Shown: positions 1 to 9,690, counted from the first letter of the stretch. The stretch: 54,644 nucleotides of DNA from Kurthia senegalensis (GCF_000285595.1 NZ_HE611065.1:17034-71677); one strand, 5' to 3'. Notes: generated by a model from the sequence alone, not told the origin. Made by a program: numbers and translations.

Positions 1-5
1 TTTAT

Positions 6-200
6 TTATGCTTCTTCTACGAAACGGTATCCTTTTTCATCCATAGCAGATTTAAGTGTTTTAAATGCTTTCGGACCAATACCATGAAGACGTTGTAGAT
101 GAGTTGCACTAATTCGTTGCAAATCTTCTAAACAGTATAGTTCAGCAGTATGTAGCGCACGGATTGCTGGGCGTGCTACACCTTCTGGCCAGTGATTCAT
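6..200 (-). CDS. Small helix-hairpin-helix (RNAP alpha-CTD-like) protein
   Basis: A 64-residue soluble protein. The C-terminal half contains the helix-hairpin-helix signature LHGIGPKAFKTL (about residues 38-49), the fold used by the RNA polymerase alpha C-terminal domain and many nonspecific DNA-binding proteins. There is no catalytic domain, so a DNA- or polymerase-binding accessory role is inferred only. The ATG start is set by a perfect AAGGAGGT ribosome site about nine bases upstream. A sigma-A-type promoter at 406-435 would give a leader of roughly 200 bases. Short proteins of this type are common in Bacillales but I do not know a proven function. Confidence 0.7.
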   Translation of the reverse strand: MNHWPEGVARPAIRALHTAELYCLEDLQRISATHLQRLHGIGPKAFKTLKSAMDEKGYRFVEEA

Positions 201-573
201 TATGAAAGTTACCTCCTTTAAAACAAAACACTACGTATAAACAGCTCATTACCTCGTTTTTACCATGCAAAAATAACGACTTCTTAAATTAAAGCCGCCC
301 AATTTATTTAAAGTTGGTGCATCTCTGAATTTCATTCATTGTAGGAAAATCTATGAGGGTTACATAACGTCCTGTCTTACGACGGTTATATAATTTTTTC
401 GGTGTAGTATAACAAAATGCTTCTTACAAGTTCAATATTTTATCATACTTTCTCACTTTTTTATGAAAGTTTTGCATTTTTTAATTTTATATTAAAATTG
501 TCATGCACTGTTCAATATTTATTGATTGACAGGAATATATTTAATTTATTTTATAGGTGAAAGGAAGTTACAT
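201..573. other. Intergenic region, 373 bases, no gene seen
   Basis: AT-rich spacer between two divergent small genes. It holds the promoter at 406-435 and, in the leader of the minus-strand gene, an imperfect hairpin around 363-388 (arms ATAACGTC and GACGGTTAT on the plus strand). No ORF with a ribosome site is visible. The hairpin may be a leader structure, but it matches no riboswitch class I know. Confidence 0.4.
406..435 (-). promoter_or_regulatory. Putative sigma-A promoter for the HhH mini-protein
   Basis: Read on the minus strand: TTGAAC, an 18-base spacer, then TATACT. Both hexamers are good matches to the housekeeping consensus. The start of transcription would lie near 400, leaving a leader of about 200 bases before the ATG at 200. 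Confidence 0.4.
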
Positions 574-822
574 ATGAATATTTTTTGGTATATCAACATC
601 TTCTCGATGATTTTATACGTTATTTTATTTTACGTTCGTTTCAAAAAACCACATGTTATCTCACAAAATAGTTTATTTGCACTTTTACTCGTTGCCATCG
701 TAACCTACTTTTTAAACGATGGCCCTTATCCACTCGCTCGGGCAATCGCCTTTTTCTTCTTATTACTTTTTGACTTATCAATGCTTCTCGTCTTAAAATC
801 AAACCAAAATCAAACGAAGTAA
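574..822 (+). CDS. Small integral membrane protein, unknown
   Basis: An 82-residue protein that is almost entirely hydrophobic. It has a segment after MNIFWYIN, a second around VISQNSLFALLLVAIVTYF and a third around AIAFFFLLLFDLSMLLVL, so about three membrane passes with a short polar tail ending SNQNQTK. I chose the ATG at 574 over an upstream in-frame codon at 526 because AAAGGAAG lies about seven bases before it, while the upstream codon has no ribosome site. A strong hairpin terminator follows at 831. I do not recognise the family. Confidence 0.6.
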   Translation: MNIFWYINIFSMILYVILFYVRFKKPHVISQNSLFALLLVAIVTYFLNDGPYPLARAIAFFFLLLFDLSMLLVLKSNQNQTK

Positions 823-830
823 ACTAACTA

Positions 831-864
831 AAAAGGCTCGAATCTCCTTAGATTCGAGTCTTTT
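831..864 (+). terminator. Rho-independent terminator
   Basis: An 11-base stem with one G-T pair (835-845 with 850-860) and a CCTT loop, followed by TTTT and preceded by AAAA. It ends the 574-822 gene and may also act for the minus-strand gene ending at 866. Confidence 0.75.
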
Positions 865-865
865 A

Positions 866-1632
866 TTATACAAATAATTTTTTCGTTTTTGAAAAATATT
901 TTTTTAATTCTTCTGTAAAGTACTCGCCATTTAAATAAGGAATGTGTAAATCTGCAGCTTTTTTTGTGCATCCATCGTCGCGTTGTCTGTTGCTATACAA
1001 ATTGCGTCGGCACACTCAAAATAAGCACGTCCAATGGCTAATTTTTCGATATCTGTCATCGTTAGTTTAGACGCTAAGCCACCAATCATAAAAGCAAATT
1101 TGCCACTTTTGGATCGTGCGACTAATTGTATACCAAAACTCACATCCGCATCTAATTCTTCGATTTTAATGAAACCATTTTCTAGTAAAAATTTTTTCAA
1201 CATTTCAATAGCTTGTTCCGTCGTGCATCCTTTTAAAGAAGATTGCATAACAAAAACAGGTGCCGTCGACGTAACTTGTAGTGTTTCAATAGACTCAATA
1301 GGTTCTGAAACGTGCAACTGTCTTTTTTTATATTTATTTTTCAGTCCATCAATGAAAAGAACAAGTGCTATACAAATAAAGGCGTAACTAACGAATGCAA
1401 GTGGTGAATACCAAACGATTGATATCGCCTCGGATAATTGAAGCATATACGTTTTTTCATCTAAAAAAAAGGCCATAATGACAGGTGTTAAAAAAATATA
1501 CACTAAAATGAATGCACTCAGAAAAAGTTGCTTCCCATCCGTTTTTTGTTCTGCGAAAGAAGTGGCTACATTTGATTGATTTGAAGAATCTGTTTTGATT
1601 AGATTCTTTTTACGAATCGTTTTATTTTTCAA
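866..1632 (-). CDS. Membrane protein with Mrr-like (restriction-endonuclease fold) C-terminal domain, frame broken in an A-run
   Basis: Two membrane segments (around LFLSAFILVYIFLTPVIMAFFL and PLAFVSYAFICIALVLFI) are followed by a soluble domain of about 110 residues. Its pattern FGIQLVARSKSGKFAFMIGG...AIGRAYFECADAICIATDNATMDAQK resembles the Mrr/RecB-like nuclease fold, but the usual D and QxK catalytic residues are not there, so it is probably not a nuclease. As sequenced, the frame stops at 931. Adding one A to the seven-A run near 959-965 continues the protein as AADLHIPYLNGEYFTEEL... to a stop at 866, which is the natural end for this fold. The TTG at 1632 is preferred because AAAGAGG lies about nine bases before it; the ATG at 1641 abuts that site. 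Confidence 0.5.
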
Positions 1633-1799
1633 TAACCTCATCCTCTTTACACATAGTATATGTATTATTATACAAGATATTAAGAAAGCTCTCATGTGAA
1701 AAATACCTTAATTTCACAGTTAATTTTATAGGAATTTTCACTCAATTATAAATAAATAAGAAAAATAGATAGTTTATTTTCCTTATTTTCATTTTTTAT

Positions 1800-3470
1800 C
1801 TAAATAACTATATTTTTATCAATTTCTAGTATTATTTGTTCAGAAGTTAATTGGTTTTTAATAATACTTGGTACCGAAACGACGTGCTGATCAGTATCTA
1901 CGTCCGGAATTTTATTAATGTCGATTAATAAATTTTCATAATCTAATGGCAATAGGCTCAATCGTTTCGTCACTTTTTCTAATCGTAACAACATATTATC
2001 GTCTAATAACTGATTTGAATTTTCTTGTAGTTGCACTAAAAATAGTCGTAAAAAGTCTTTCGCTTCTACAATTGAATCAAACCCTTTCAAGCGTTGGATT
2101 GCTGTGAAACGTCTTGTCTTATATATTTTTTAGATGTTTGCACTGTATTTTTTAGTTCATACTGAGCCATTTCTGCACGTATATTTTGATATAAACGTTC
2201 ATTTATTTTTTCAAGATCGTGCGTTAGTTGTTTTTCTAATCGCTCAATTTTCTTTAACGTATTTTGAATATCTTCATATTTTTCTACTAATTCAGCTGTT
2301 ACTCTTTCCACTTTCTTATCGAGATCTTTCGGTAAAAAAGGCAATAAAAGTTTACTTTTCATTTTACGTTGCATCGTTTCAAGTTCGATTAGTTCCTTTT
2401 GATACTCTTTTACAACAGCGCGATAACGATGGACAGCTTCTATATACTGACTACCAATCGTTGAAAAGCGAAGAACGTCTCCATCTGTAATAAATGCATG
2501 GTGACGAATAAATTGGACAAATTGATACAACGTTTGAATGGACTCGTACTGTTTAATCGTATGCATTACTTCCGTTTGTAAATCCCCGACCGGTGTTTTA
2601 TTTTCTAATTCCGGATGTTTTACAATCGTCATTAGCTGCGTATACGCACCGATGTATGGTTCTCTTTTTAATAAATTACTTACTTCAATTTCAAATCGTT
2701 CCACCCATTGAATAAAACGTTCAATTGTTTTTTTCTTATGTTGCCTTTGAAACGTTTTCGTGTCTAACAATTCCAAATAAAGCGCTGTATCCTCTTTCTC
2801 ATTTAAACAATTTCGAAATAAATTAGACGAAATCGTCGTTTGTTCATTTTGTGTAATAGCAAGTAGGGATAATCCCATTTGTTTCATTCGTTCAATTAAA
2901 CGAATTTCACCGATTGTTAGTTCATCTTCGTCATCAATCAACCACACGACATCGTCTGCTCTCTTTAATGCACTTGGAGAGACGTACATGAATTTCTCTG
3001 ACGTTTCTATCGTACCGACGTCAATCAATGTGAAATTTTGTAATAAGTGATGCTCTAAAAATATATCTAAATAATCGACACCTTGTTGTAAAATTTCAGT
3101 TCCTTCATTTAAATATGTATGAAATAAAGGAAGCTTATCTAACGTAAAATGTTCTACTTGCCCGTCTAAAAAATGACCTACGATTTCTTCTTTTTGTCCG
3201 TATTGAATAATCGATGTACTATAGGAGATCGATGGATGACTTGTTTGGAGAAGCTGCTTGCCAAACAATTGATTAACGAAATGAACTTTTCGATCATGTT
3301 TTTTGAATAAAGTAAAATCATTTTCTGTTGTTTCATGTCATCAATCAAACTTTTTAACAGTTGTGCACTTCGCTTCGTATACGTTGATTTGGAAATAATT
3401 TCATATAACTGGACAAAACGGTCTACATCTATATTTTTTACGCTTTTTGCTCAACTCTTTTTGTCATCAT
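1800..3470 (-). pseudogene. Dynamin-family GTPase-like gene, frameshifted, with degenerate P-loop
   Basis: Reading from an ATG at 3470 (GAGG ribosome site), three reading frames join into one protein of about 557 residues. The first part is MTKRVEQK..NIDVDRFVQLYEIISKS..KRSAQLLKSLI. The middle is NQLFGKQLLQTS.. with DVGTIETSEKF and ALKRADDVVWLIDDEDELT, which match the dynamin G3 and following region. The end is a coiled coil and then FTAIQRLKGFDSIVEAKDFLRLF. Breaks occur at a five-A run near 3445, near 3335, and at a six-A run near 2130. At the P-loop position the text reads FKKHDRKVHF in register with FGHFSAGKST-type loops, so the glycines and the serine are lost. It is either a decayed gene or a nucleotide-free relative whose breaks are sequencing errors. 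Confidence 0.55.
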
Positions 3471-3494
3471 TTAACCTCTATTCTCACGCAGAAG

Positions 3495-3528
3495 AAGAAA
3501 AAAGATGAGCAGTTACACTGCCCATCTT
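3495..3528 (-). terminator. Rho-independent terminator of the UspA gene
   Basis: A 12-base stem (3502-3513 with 3517-3528, one G-T pair) and a three-base loop, followed on the minus strand by a T-rich run. It begins a few bases after the stop codon at 3533. Confidence 0.75.
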
Positions 3529-3532
3529 GACG

Positions 3533-3967
3533 TTATTTTGCCATTAAAACTGGAATAGGTGACTGTTGCAATACTCGGTGGCTAACACTCGACATTTTTT
3601 CTTTCACACCCGTTAAGCCTCTATTCCCCATAATGAGTAAATCAATATGAGAATCTTCAATGTGCTGAATAATTGCCGTTGTGGCATCTCCATGCGCTAT
3701 ATGTGTTTCTATTTTATTTGGTAAATCTGAAAGTAATTGTTTTCCTTGTTGTAAAATAATTTCCCCGTCATGTTGTAGTTGCTCCATCGAGCTATCGCAA
3801 ACTTGAGAAGCTCCTGCAATTTGAACGAGTGTAGAAGGTGTTTGGACGATATAAAGTAAGTCAATAATAATTTGCGCTTCATCTTGCGCTACTTTTTTCG
3901 CTAATTGCACCGCTTGATCTGCTAAATCTGTGCCATTGTAAGCAATCAAAATTTTTGTCGCTAACAT
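3533..3967 (-). CDS. Universal stress protein, UspA family
   Basis: A single UspA domain of 144 residues, the usual family length. The N-terminal strand ILIAYNGTDLADQAV and the C-terminal nucleotide-binding segment LLIMGNRGLTGVKEKMSSVSHRVLQQSPIPVLMAK are typical of cytoplasmic UspA proteins. The final glycine of the usual G-x2-G-x9-G(S/T) motif is replaced, so ATP binding may be weakened. The gene stands alone, downstream of the sulfite reductase operon terminator and with its own terminator. The ribosome site (AGAAAGAAG) is modest. Its role is presumed to be in stress survival, by family. Confidence 0.85.
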   Translation of the reverse strand: MLATKILIAYNGTDLADQAVQLAKKVAQDEAQIIIDLLYIVQTPSTLVQIAGASQVCDSSMEQLQHDGEIILQQGKQLLSDLPNKIETHIAHGDATTAIIQHIEDSHIDLLIMGNRGLTGVKEKMSSVSHRVLQQSPIPVLMAK

Positions 3968-4279
3968 ATTTATCGCTTCTTTCTGTCATTTATTTAGCTT
4001 TATTATACGCCTTTTAAAAAAACTATCCTTTCATAGCCATTTTTTATTTTATTAGGGAAATAATGTTTATGAAAGAGAGGAGTATCTGAGAACTAACCTA
4101 CGAAAGTGAAAAAGACACTTCTTTTAATTTGCATTTGACGGTGCTTTCCTCAAGCACGGAATGTTTCAATTTAGCCTATTAAAAAACACTTCCAAAGATT
4201 TGATCCCTTGAAAGTGTCTTTTTCTTTTTATGTTGTCTCAGATTTTTACGTCCGTTTCTCTACTCTTTTTATTTTATCG
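3968..4279. other. Intergenic region, 312 bases, hairpins only
   Basis: No ORF with a ribosome site is visible. The region holds the terminator of the cysI operon (4179-4226) and a small hairpin GTGCTT-TCCTC-AAGCAC at 4141-4157. A second copy of the terminator's left arm (AAAGACACTT at 4111-4120) could compete for the same right arm. The promoter of the UspA gene should lie here but I could not place it with confidence. Confidence 0.45.
4179..4226 (-). terminator. Rho-independent terminator of the sulfite reductase operon
   Basis: Imperfect stem of about 12 pairs between 4185-4197 and 4207-4220, followed on the minus strand by TTTTTT. It lies about 55 bases after the cysI stop. Confidence 0.65.
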
Positions 4280-6004
4280 TTAAACCGTATGTGCTAATGT
4301 ATGGAAGTTTGTACCATCTGTCGTCGCTTCAATAATGTTTGTACGCACGACGAAATCTCCAAAATGTTCTTTTTCAAGACGCTCTGTCGCATAGCGATGG
4401 AATAATTGTTGTAATTCCTTTAAAATAGCCGCTTCATCAATGTTTTCTAAATACAATTTACTTAATCGATCTCCGATAAAAGATGCTCCTAAATACATAT
4501 TATACTTACCAGGACCTTTTCCGATAAAACCAATTTCAGCTAATGCTGCACGTGAACAGCCATTCGGACAGCCCGACATACGAATGACAATCTCTTCATT
4601 TCGCAAACCTTCTTGCTCTAATAAATCATCAATTTTCGTAATGAGCGATGGTAAGTAGCGCTCCGCTTCAGCCATCGCAAGACCGCATGTAGGAAGAGAC
4701 ACACACGCAATCGCATTACGACGAAGCGCCGAATACTGTTCACCATCCGTTAAATGATATGCATCAATTAATTTTTGAATCGTCCTTTTCTTTTGTGGCG
4801 TCACGTTCGCAATCATTAAATTTTGATTCGGCGTCATACGGAATTCACCCGTATGTACTTGTGCAATTTCACGTAGTCCTGTCATTAATTGATACTCTTT
4901 CGTATCTTGAATACGTCCATTTTCGATAAAAATCGTGAAATGCCAGTTGCCATCTTTCCCTTTCACCCAACCATATTCATCTCCACGCTTCGTGAAAATC
5001 GCTTCTTTGATCGGTTGTAACGCGTAGCCTAAACGTTTGTGTAGCTCTTCTTTAAACCACTCAATCCCGTATTTATCGATTGTATATTTAAACCGTGCAT
5101 TTTTACGTTCCGAACGATTCCCAAAATCTCGTTGAATCGTTACAATTTTTTCCGCGACATCGACTAGCTGATCCGGCGTAACGAAGCCAATTGTACGTCC
5201 GAGTTGTGGGTATGTGGACGTTTCACCGTGCGTCATACCCATACCGCCACCGACTGCGATATTAAACCCGATTAATTGTTCTTCTTTTACGATTGCAATA
5301 ATCCCAATGTCTTGTGAATACACGTCGACATCATTACTCGGTGGAACAGCTAAACCGATTTTAAATTTACGTGGTAAATAATGTTTCCCGTAAATCGGTT
5401 CGACATCAGCAACAGCTGGTGTTCCTTGCACTTTCTCACCGTCTAACCAAATCTCATGATACGCTTGTGTATGCGGTAATAAATGTTCACTAAGTTTCGT
5501 TGCCCAATCATAAATCTCTGCATGTAACTCCGATTGATTCGGATTCACGCCGTTCATAACATTTCTGTTCACGTCTCCACATGCAGCAAGTGAATCGAGT
5601 AACACGTCATTCATTTGTTGCATGAATTTTTTCACATTCCATTTCACGATGCCATGAATTTGAAATGCTTGACGTGTCGTCACTTTCAATGTGCCATTGC
5701 CAATCGTATTCGCTGCATTATCCATCATTAACCACTGTGCAGGTGTTGCTGTTCCTCCCGGTGTACGAACACGAACCATAAATTGATAAGATGGCTCTAA
5801 TTTTTTCTTTTGACGTGTTAGGCGATCGTCTCGGTTATCTTGCATGTAACTACCGTGGAATTTAATCAGTTGGGTATCCATTTCTGGTATTTTGCCTGAA
5901 AGAGGTTCTTTAAACGATTGTTCAATCGTTCCGCGTAAATAATTACTTTCATCTTTGAAAATCTCATTCGCACTTCTTTTCGGTGTTTCTTCATACTTTG
6001 TCAT
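4280..6004 (-). CDS. cysI: Assimilatory sulfite reductase (NADPH), hemoprotein beta subunit
   Basis: CysI reduces sulfite to sulfide with six electrons from CysJ, in cysteine synthesis. The 574-residue length is typical. The four cysteines binding the 4Fe-4S cluster bridged to siroheme sit at C434, C440, C479 and C483 ([10 protein letters not shown] and [10 protein letters not shown]), spaced CX5C and CX3C. Arginine-rich sulfite- and siroheme-binding segments [17 protein letters not shown] and ACGDVNRNV are present in the N-terminal half. It is the last gene of the operon, 17 bases after cysJ, and is followed by a terminator. Siroheme would be supplied by cobA and sirB upstream in the same operon. 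Confidence 0.96.
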   Translation of the reverse strand: MTKYEETPKRSANEIFKDESNYLRGTIEQSFKEPLSGKIPEMDTQLIKFHGSYMQDNRDDRLTRQKKKLEPSYQFMVRVRTPGGTATPAQWLMMDNAANTIGNGTLKVTTRQAFQIHGIVKWNVKKFMQQMNDVLLDSLAACGDVNRNVMNGVNPNQSELHAEIYDWATKLSEHLLPHTQAYHEIWLDGEKVQGTPAVADVEPIYGKHYLPRKFKIGLAVPPSNDVDVYSQDIGIIAIVKEEQLIGFNIAVGGGMGMTHGETSTYPQLGRTIGFVTPDQLVDVAEKIVTIQRDFGNRSERKNARFKYTIDKYGIEWFKEELHKRLGYALQPIKEAIFTKRGDEYGWVKGKDGNWHFTIFIENGRIQDTKEYQLMTGLREIAQVHTGEFRMTPNQNLMIANVTPQKKRTIQKLIDAYHLTDGEQYSALRRNAIACVSLPTCGLAMAEAERYLPSLITKIDDLLEQEGLRNEEIVIRMSGCPNGCSRAALAEIGFIGKGPGKYNMYLGASFIGDRLSKLYLENIDEAAILKELQQLFHRYATERLEKEHFGDFVVRTNIIEATTDGTNFHTLAHTV

Positions 6005-6021
6005 TGCTCCATCCCCCTCAA

Positions 6022-7794
6022 TTAATAAACGTCTCGTTGATATTGTTTTTTCTGTTGATACTGTCGGAGAATTTCATCTGCTTCTTCAGCCGTTTTTTGT
6101 CCGTACGTTATTACAATGTCACGTAATGCTTCATGAACGTCTTTTGCCATCGTTTTTTCATCGCCACAAACGTAAATGACCGCTCCTTGCTCTAGCCATT
6201 CATACACTTCTTCTCCATGTTCACGTAATTTATGTTGAACATAAATTTTCTCTTCTTGGTCGCGAGAAAAAGCAACGTCCATTTTCGTTAAATCACCTTG
6301 TTTCAACCAATCAAGCCACTCTATTTGATATAAGAAATCGAGCATGAAATGTTGTTCGCCAAAAAATAACCAACTTTTCCCTTCCGCATTCCGTTCTGCT
6401 CGTTCTTCAACAAATGAACGGAATGGCGCAATCCCAGTACCTGCACCAATCATAATAATTGGCGTCGTATCATCTACCGGCAATTTAAAGTTTTCATTCT
6501 CTTGAACGAATACAGAAACGGTATCTCCTACCTCAATCCGTTCTGCTATTTCACCAGATGCTACGCCGAGACGTTGTCGACCATTTGATTCGTATGCCAC
6601 TTTCCCAATCGTCAAATGCACTTCCTCTTCATTCGCTTGTAAACTTGATGCAATGCTGTACAGTCGAGCGGGAATTGGTCTTAATACATCAATGAATTGT
6701 TGGGCTGTCCATGAGAATGGCCCAAATTGTTCTAAAACGTCTAATAAGTCTTTTCCGTATTTGTACGTAGCAAAAGGTTCTTCAATACGATCGAGAATAC
6801 TTTCTTCTGCATACGCTTCTATTTTTTGAAGTAACGGTTTTGAAATAACCGTCACTTCTAATACATCCGTTAATGCCTTTTCTAACGTATAAGATACATT
6901 TTTCACTTGAACTTTCTCATTTGCATCTAGTTGAAGCAACTGAAGTAACTGTGCTACGATTTTCGGATCATTGTGTGGAATGATTCCTAAACTATCACCT
7001 GGTGCATACGTCAAATTTGAATTTTCGAGTGACAATTCAATATGGTACGTTTCTTTATTCGAGCCATCCATATTCAAATTAATTTTTTCGATTACTTCCG
7101 CTTGAAATGGATTCGATTTCGAATAGACAGACGTTTCCGTTTCTACAATGGCAGTTGTTGCTTGCGTAGTTGGTAACAATTTTTCTCGAACGTCTTGGAA
7201 CCAGGCTGCAGCTGCTTCTTCATAATCTAAATCACAATCTACACGTGGAATAAGCGCTGTTGCGCCCAATTCACGTAATCTTTCATCAAAATCAATACCT
7301 GTTTGGCAGAAAAATTCATACGAACTATCACCAAGTGCTAATACGGCATAATGTAGATTCGTTAATTTTGGTGCACGCTTACTATGTAAAAATTCATGGA
7401 ACGTAATCCCGTTATCAGGTGCTTCTCCTTCACCGTGTGTACTCGCAACGATTAATAAATTGCTTAATTTTTTCAGCTGTTGGGGCTTAAAACTGCTCAT
7501 AGACGCTACTTGTACGTCGACATCTTGTGCAGCGAGCTGCGCCGCAAACGACTCCGCTAACTTCTGGCTATTCCCCGTTTGAGATGCATACAAAATCGTT
7601 GCTGTCGTAACTTCTTTTGCAGTAGGTATGACATACTCTGTCGTCGGTTGAATCGTCTGTTCAATTTGTTCTTCTTTGGCGCTTAAATAACCATTTAACC
7701 ATAGACGTTGCTCGTAAGATAAATGTGGAATCAATTCGTTTAATAATTGGACTTGCTTTTCTGTAAATGGACTATTCTCAACTCGAAATGCCAT
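6022..7794 (-). CDS. cysJ: Assimilatory sulfite reductase (NADPH), flavoprotein alpha subunit
   Basis: CysJ carries electrons from NADPH through FAD and FMN to CysI. The N-terminal flavodoxin domain has the FMN loop [17 protein letters not shown]. It is followed by a CPR-type FAD domain (RLYSIASSL) and an NADP-binding domain ([14 protein letters not shown]), with the C-terminal [15 protein letters not shown] region intact. About 590 residues, normal for the family. I set the start at the ATG at 7794 because AGGTGG lies seven bases before it; an upstream in-frame ATG at 7809 has no ribosome site. The start overlaps the end of sirB by 17 bases, implying translational coupling. Confidence 0.95.
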   Translation of the reverse strand: MAFRVENSPFTEKQVQLLNELIPHLSYEQRLWLNGYLSAKEEQIEQTIQPTTEYVIPTAKEVTTATILYASQTGNSQKLAESFAAQLAAQDVDVQVASMSSFKPQQLKKLSNLLIVASTHGEGEAPDNGITFHEFLHSKRAPKLTNLHYAVLALGDSSYEFFCQTGIDFDERLRELGATALIPRVDCDLDYEEAAAAWFQDVREKLLPTTQATTAIVETETSVYSKSNPFQAEVIEKINLNMDGSNKETYHIELSLENSNLTYAPGDSLGIIPHNDPKIVAQLLQLLQLDANEKVQVKNVSYTLEKALTDVLEVTVISKPLLQKIEAYAEESILDRIEEPFATYKYGKDLLDVLEQFGPFSWTAQQFIDVLRPIPARLYSIASSLQANEEEVHLTIGKVAYESNGRQRLGVASGEIAERIEVGDTVSVFVQENENFKLPVDDTTPIIMIGAGTGIAPFRSFVEERAERNAEGKSWLFFGEQHFMLDFLYQIEWLDWLKQGDLTKMDVAFSRDQEEKIYVQHKLREHGEEVYEWLEQGAVIYVCGDEKTMAKDVHEALRDIVITYGQKTAEEADEILRQYQQKKQYQRDVY

Positions 7795-8539
7795 AATTCG
7801 CCACCTCATTCTGTCTATTTAACGCACGACTTTGAGCACACTGTGTGCGTTCTACTAATACTTCTAACACTTTATCGCTATAACCTAAGCTGTTACATAC
7901 GACCATATTATGTTCTTTATTTTGTGCAATCGTCTGTTCAATATGATTGCGTAGTCGCCCTTGGAATAATAAATATGGTACGACAAATACTTGTTCATGC
8001 TGTTCTTCGAAGAAATCTTCAAACTTCGGTCCATTTCCATATAAAAAACGAACGTATACTTTTCGGAAGCCGTAATAAAGTTTTAATCTCGTCGCTACTT
8101 CTCGAAATGCTTTAATCGCTGCCTCATCACTACTGCCTCTTCCAATTAAGAGAATTTCCGAGTGACTTGTGACGTTCTCGCCACTTTCTGTTAAACGCTC
8201 ATTCACTTGTGTAATGAGTCGACGATCAATTCCAAACTCTCGTCCAATCGTAAATGTAACGTGTGGATATACTTTTTGACACGTTCCAATAATAGATGGA
8301 ATATCTTCTTTCAAATGTTGTGCTTTAAAAAGAAGAAGTGGTACGATGACGATATTCGTAACCCCTTCTCGTACACATTCCGCAACTATTTGTTCAATTG
8401 ACGGCTTCGCTATTTCTAAAAAAGCAATCTTTTGAATCGAACAGTCTACTCGTTTTATTGCACGCTGAACGAAAGCCTCCGCTTCTTTATTCCCTTCTTG
8501 AATACGCGTGCCATGTGCCACATAAATAATTGCTTGCAT
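7778..8539 (-). CDS. sirB: Sirohydrochlorin ferrochelatase (SirB/CbiX family)
   Basis: Inserts Fe2+ into sirohydrochlorin to give siroheme, the cofactor of CysI. This is the two-domain long form of 253 residues. The metal-binding histidines H9 (VAHGTR) and H75 (KAQHLKEDIP) in the N-terminal half match the class II chelatase active site. The gene lies between cobA and cysJ in an operon whose only siroheme user is CysI, so iron rather than cobalt chelation is the likely role. CbiX cobaltochelatases share the fold, so the metal assignment rests on context. The middle step, precorrin-2 dehydrogenase, is not encoded in this operon. Confidence 0.9.
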   Translation of the reverse strand: MQAIIYVAHGTRIQEGNKEAEAFVQRAIKRVDCSIQKIAFLEIAKPSIEQIVAECVREGVTNIVIVPLLLFKAQHLKEDIPSIIGTCQKVYPHVTFTIGREFGIDRRLITQVNERLTESGENVTSHSEILLIGRGSSDEAAIKAFREVATRLKLYYGFRKVYVRFLYGNGPKFEDFFEEQHEQVFVVPYLLFQGRLRNHIEQTIAQNKEHNMVVCNSLGYSDKVLEVLVERTQCAQSRALNRQNEVANYGISS

Positions 8540-8554
8540 GAGTACTCCTCCTTT

Positions 8555-9316
8555 TTAAACGTAAACAGCACGTTTCGCTTCTTCAAACCAAGCTATTTTA
8601 TTACGTAAAGAAACGACTTCCCCTACGACAATCATGCTCGGATTTTTAATTTCTTGCTCTTTTACGGTTTCTTCAATCGTTTCCAATGTGCCTGTAACGG
8701 TTTGTTGATGCGCATACGTACCCCAATGAATTAGTGCGACTGGCGTTTTTGGATTTTTTCCAAATTTATTTAATTGATTTAAAATATACGGTAAATTTTG
8801 AACGCCCATATAAATCGCTAACGTATCTAGCTGTGCTAGTGCTCCCCATTTCAAATCATCATCTTTTCCTTGTTGACGATGTCCTGTTACAATCGCAAAA
8901 CTACTGCTCAATTCACGATGCGTTACAGGAATGCCGGCATATGCAGGCGCTGCAATGCCAGATGTGATACCTGGAACAATCTCGAACGGGATATGCGCTT
9001 TTGCTAACACTTCCGCTTCTTCCGCCCCTCTTCCGAATACGAAAGGATCGCCACCTTTTAATCGTGTAACTACTTTTCCTTCCCTTGCATACTTAAGTAA
9101 TGATTCGTGAATTTGTTCTTGAATCATCGCATGCCGATTCGGTAATTTACCACAAAAAATATGTTCGGCACCTTCTTTTGAATAAGAAAGTAACTCAGGA
9201 TTAATGAGACGATCATACAAAATAACATCCGCTTCCTTAATCGCACGTAATCCTTTTAGTGTAATTAATTCGATATCTCCTGGCCCTGCTCCTACGATAT
9301 AAACTTTTCCTGTCAT
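8555..9316 (-). CDS. cobA: Uroporphyrinogen-III C-methyltransferase
   Basis: Transfers two methyl groups from SAM to uroporphyrinogen III, giving precorrin-2, the branch point to siroheme. About 253 residues, a single tetrapyrrole methylase domain without the fused dehydrogenase of CysG. The SAM-binding GAGPGDIELIT loop is near the N-terminus, followed by LYDRLINPELL, VTRLKGGDPFVFGRG and VPGITSG. The ATG at 9316 follows GAGGTGAG by about five bases and is preferred over an upstream GTG at 9325. It is 15 bases upstream of sirB. Also called sumT, or ylnD in Bacillus. Confidence 0.93.
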   Translation of the reverse strand: MTGKVYIVGAGPGDIELITLKGLRAIKEADVILYDRLINPELLSYSKEGAEHIFCGKLPNRHAMIQEQIHESLLKYAREGKVVTRLKGGDPFVFGRGAEEAEVLAKAHIPFEIVPGITSGIAAPAYAGIPVTHRELSSSFAIVTGHRQQGKDDDLKWGALAQLDTLAIYMGVQNLPYILNQLNKFGKNPKTPVALIHWGTYAHQQTVTGTLETIEETVKEQEIKNPSMIVVGEVVSLRNKIAWFEEAKRAVYV

Positions 9317-9407
9317 GCTTCTCACCTCTCAAAATAAAAGACACACTCATAGCAAATAGAATGATTCCACCTGCTACAAATGTGCCTCTAGTTGTCTAGT
9401 CAGCTAT

Positions 9408-9590
9408 TTATATGTTCATTGCATATATACTTGTCATTATTTTGTTTTGTTGTTGAAACCGTTGTTTCTCAACACGATTAATTTGAACGATGACCCCATC
9501 TTGAATCGTAATTTGTACTTCTCCAAATTGAATCCCATCAATCGCTTTTTCAATCGCCTTTAAACGTTCCTCTTTTGAAATTTGCACCAT
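9408..9590 (-). CDS. yezD: YezD-family small protein (DUF2292)
   Basis: A 60-residue protein whose core ISKEERLKAIEKAIDGIQFGEVQITIQDGVIVQINRVEKQRF is the conserved DUF2292 pattern. YezD proteins recur at the head of sulfur-assimilation operons in Bacillales; their biochemical role is unknown to me. Here it is the first gene of the siroheme/sulfite reductase operon, behind a strong promoter and a GAGGGGGA ribosome site. About 90 bases with no clear signal separate it from cobA. The C-terminal tail QQQNKIMTSIYAMNI extends past the usual domain end. Confidence 0.8.
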   Translation of the reverse strand: MVQISKEERLKAIEKAIDGIQFGEVQITIQDGVIVQINRVEKQRFQQQNKIMTSIYAMNI

Positions 9591-9623
9591 TAAAAATCCC
9601 CCTCATCACATAATCCTTAGTAA

Positions 9624-9639
9624 ACTAATCGGTATTAGT
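9624..9639. promoter_or_regulatory. Palindromic operator ACTAATCGGTATTAGT
   Basis: A perfect inverted repeat, ACTAAT-CGGT-ATTAGT. It lies just downstream of the -10 element of the yezD-cobA-sirB-cysJI promoter, where a bound repressor would block initiation. The half-site ACTAATAC recurs at 9709-9716 beside the divergent promoter. A sulfur or cysteine regulator such as CymR is an obvious candidate from context, but I could not match a published consensus. Confidence 0.5.
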
Positions 9640-9651
9640 AAGATTGTTTAA

Positions 9652-9680
9652 ATTCTAAGACTATTCAAAAAGAATGTCAA
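9652..9680 (-). promoter_or_regulatory. Sigma-A promoter of the yezD-cobA-sirB-cysJI operon
   Basis: On the minus strand, TTGACA, a 17-base spacer, then TAGAAT: a perfect -35 with a five-of-six -10. The yezD start codon is about 62 bases further on. Confidence 0.75.
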
Positions 9681-9690
9681 TCATTTTTTT

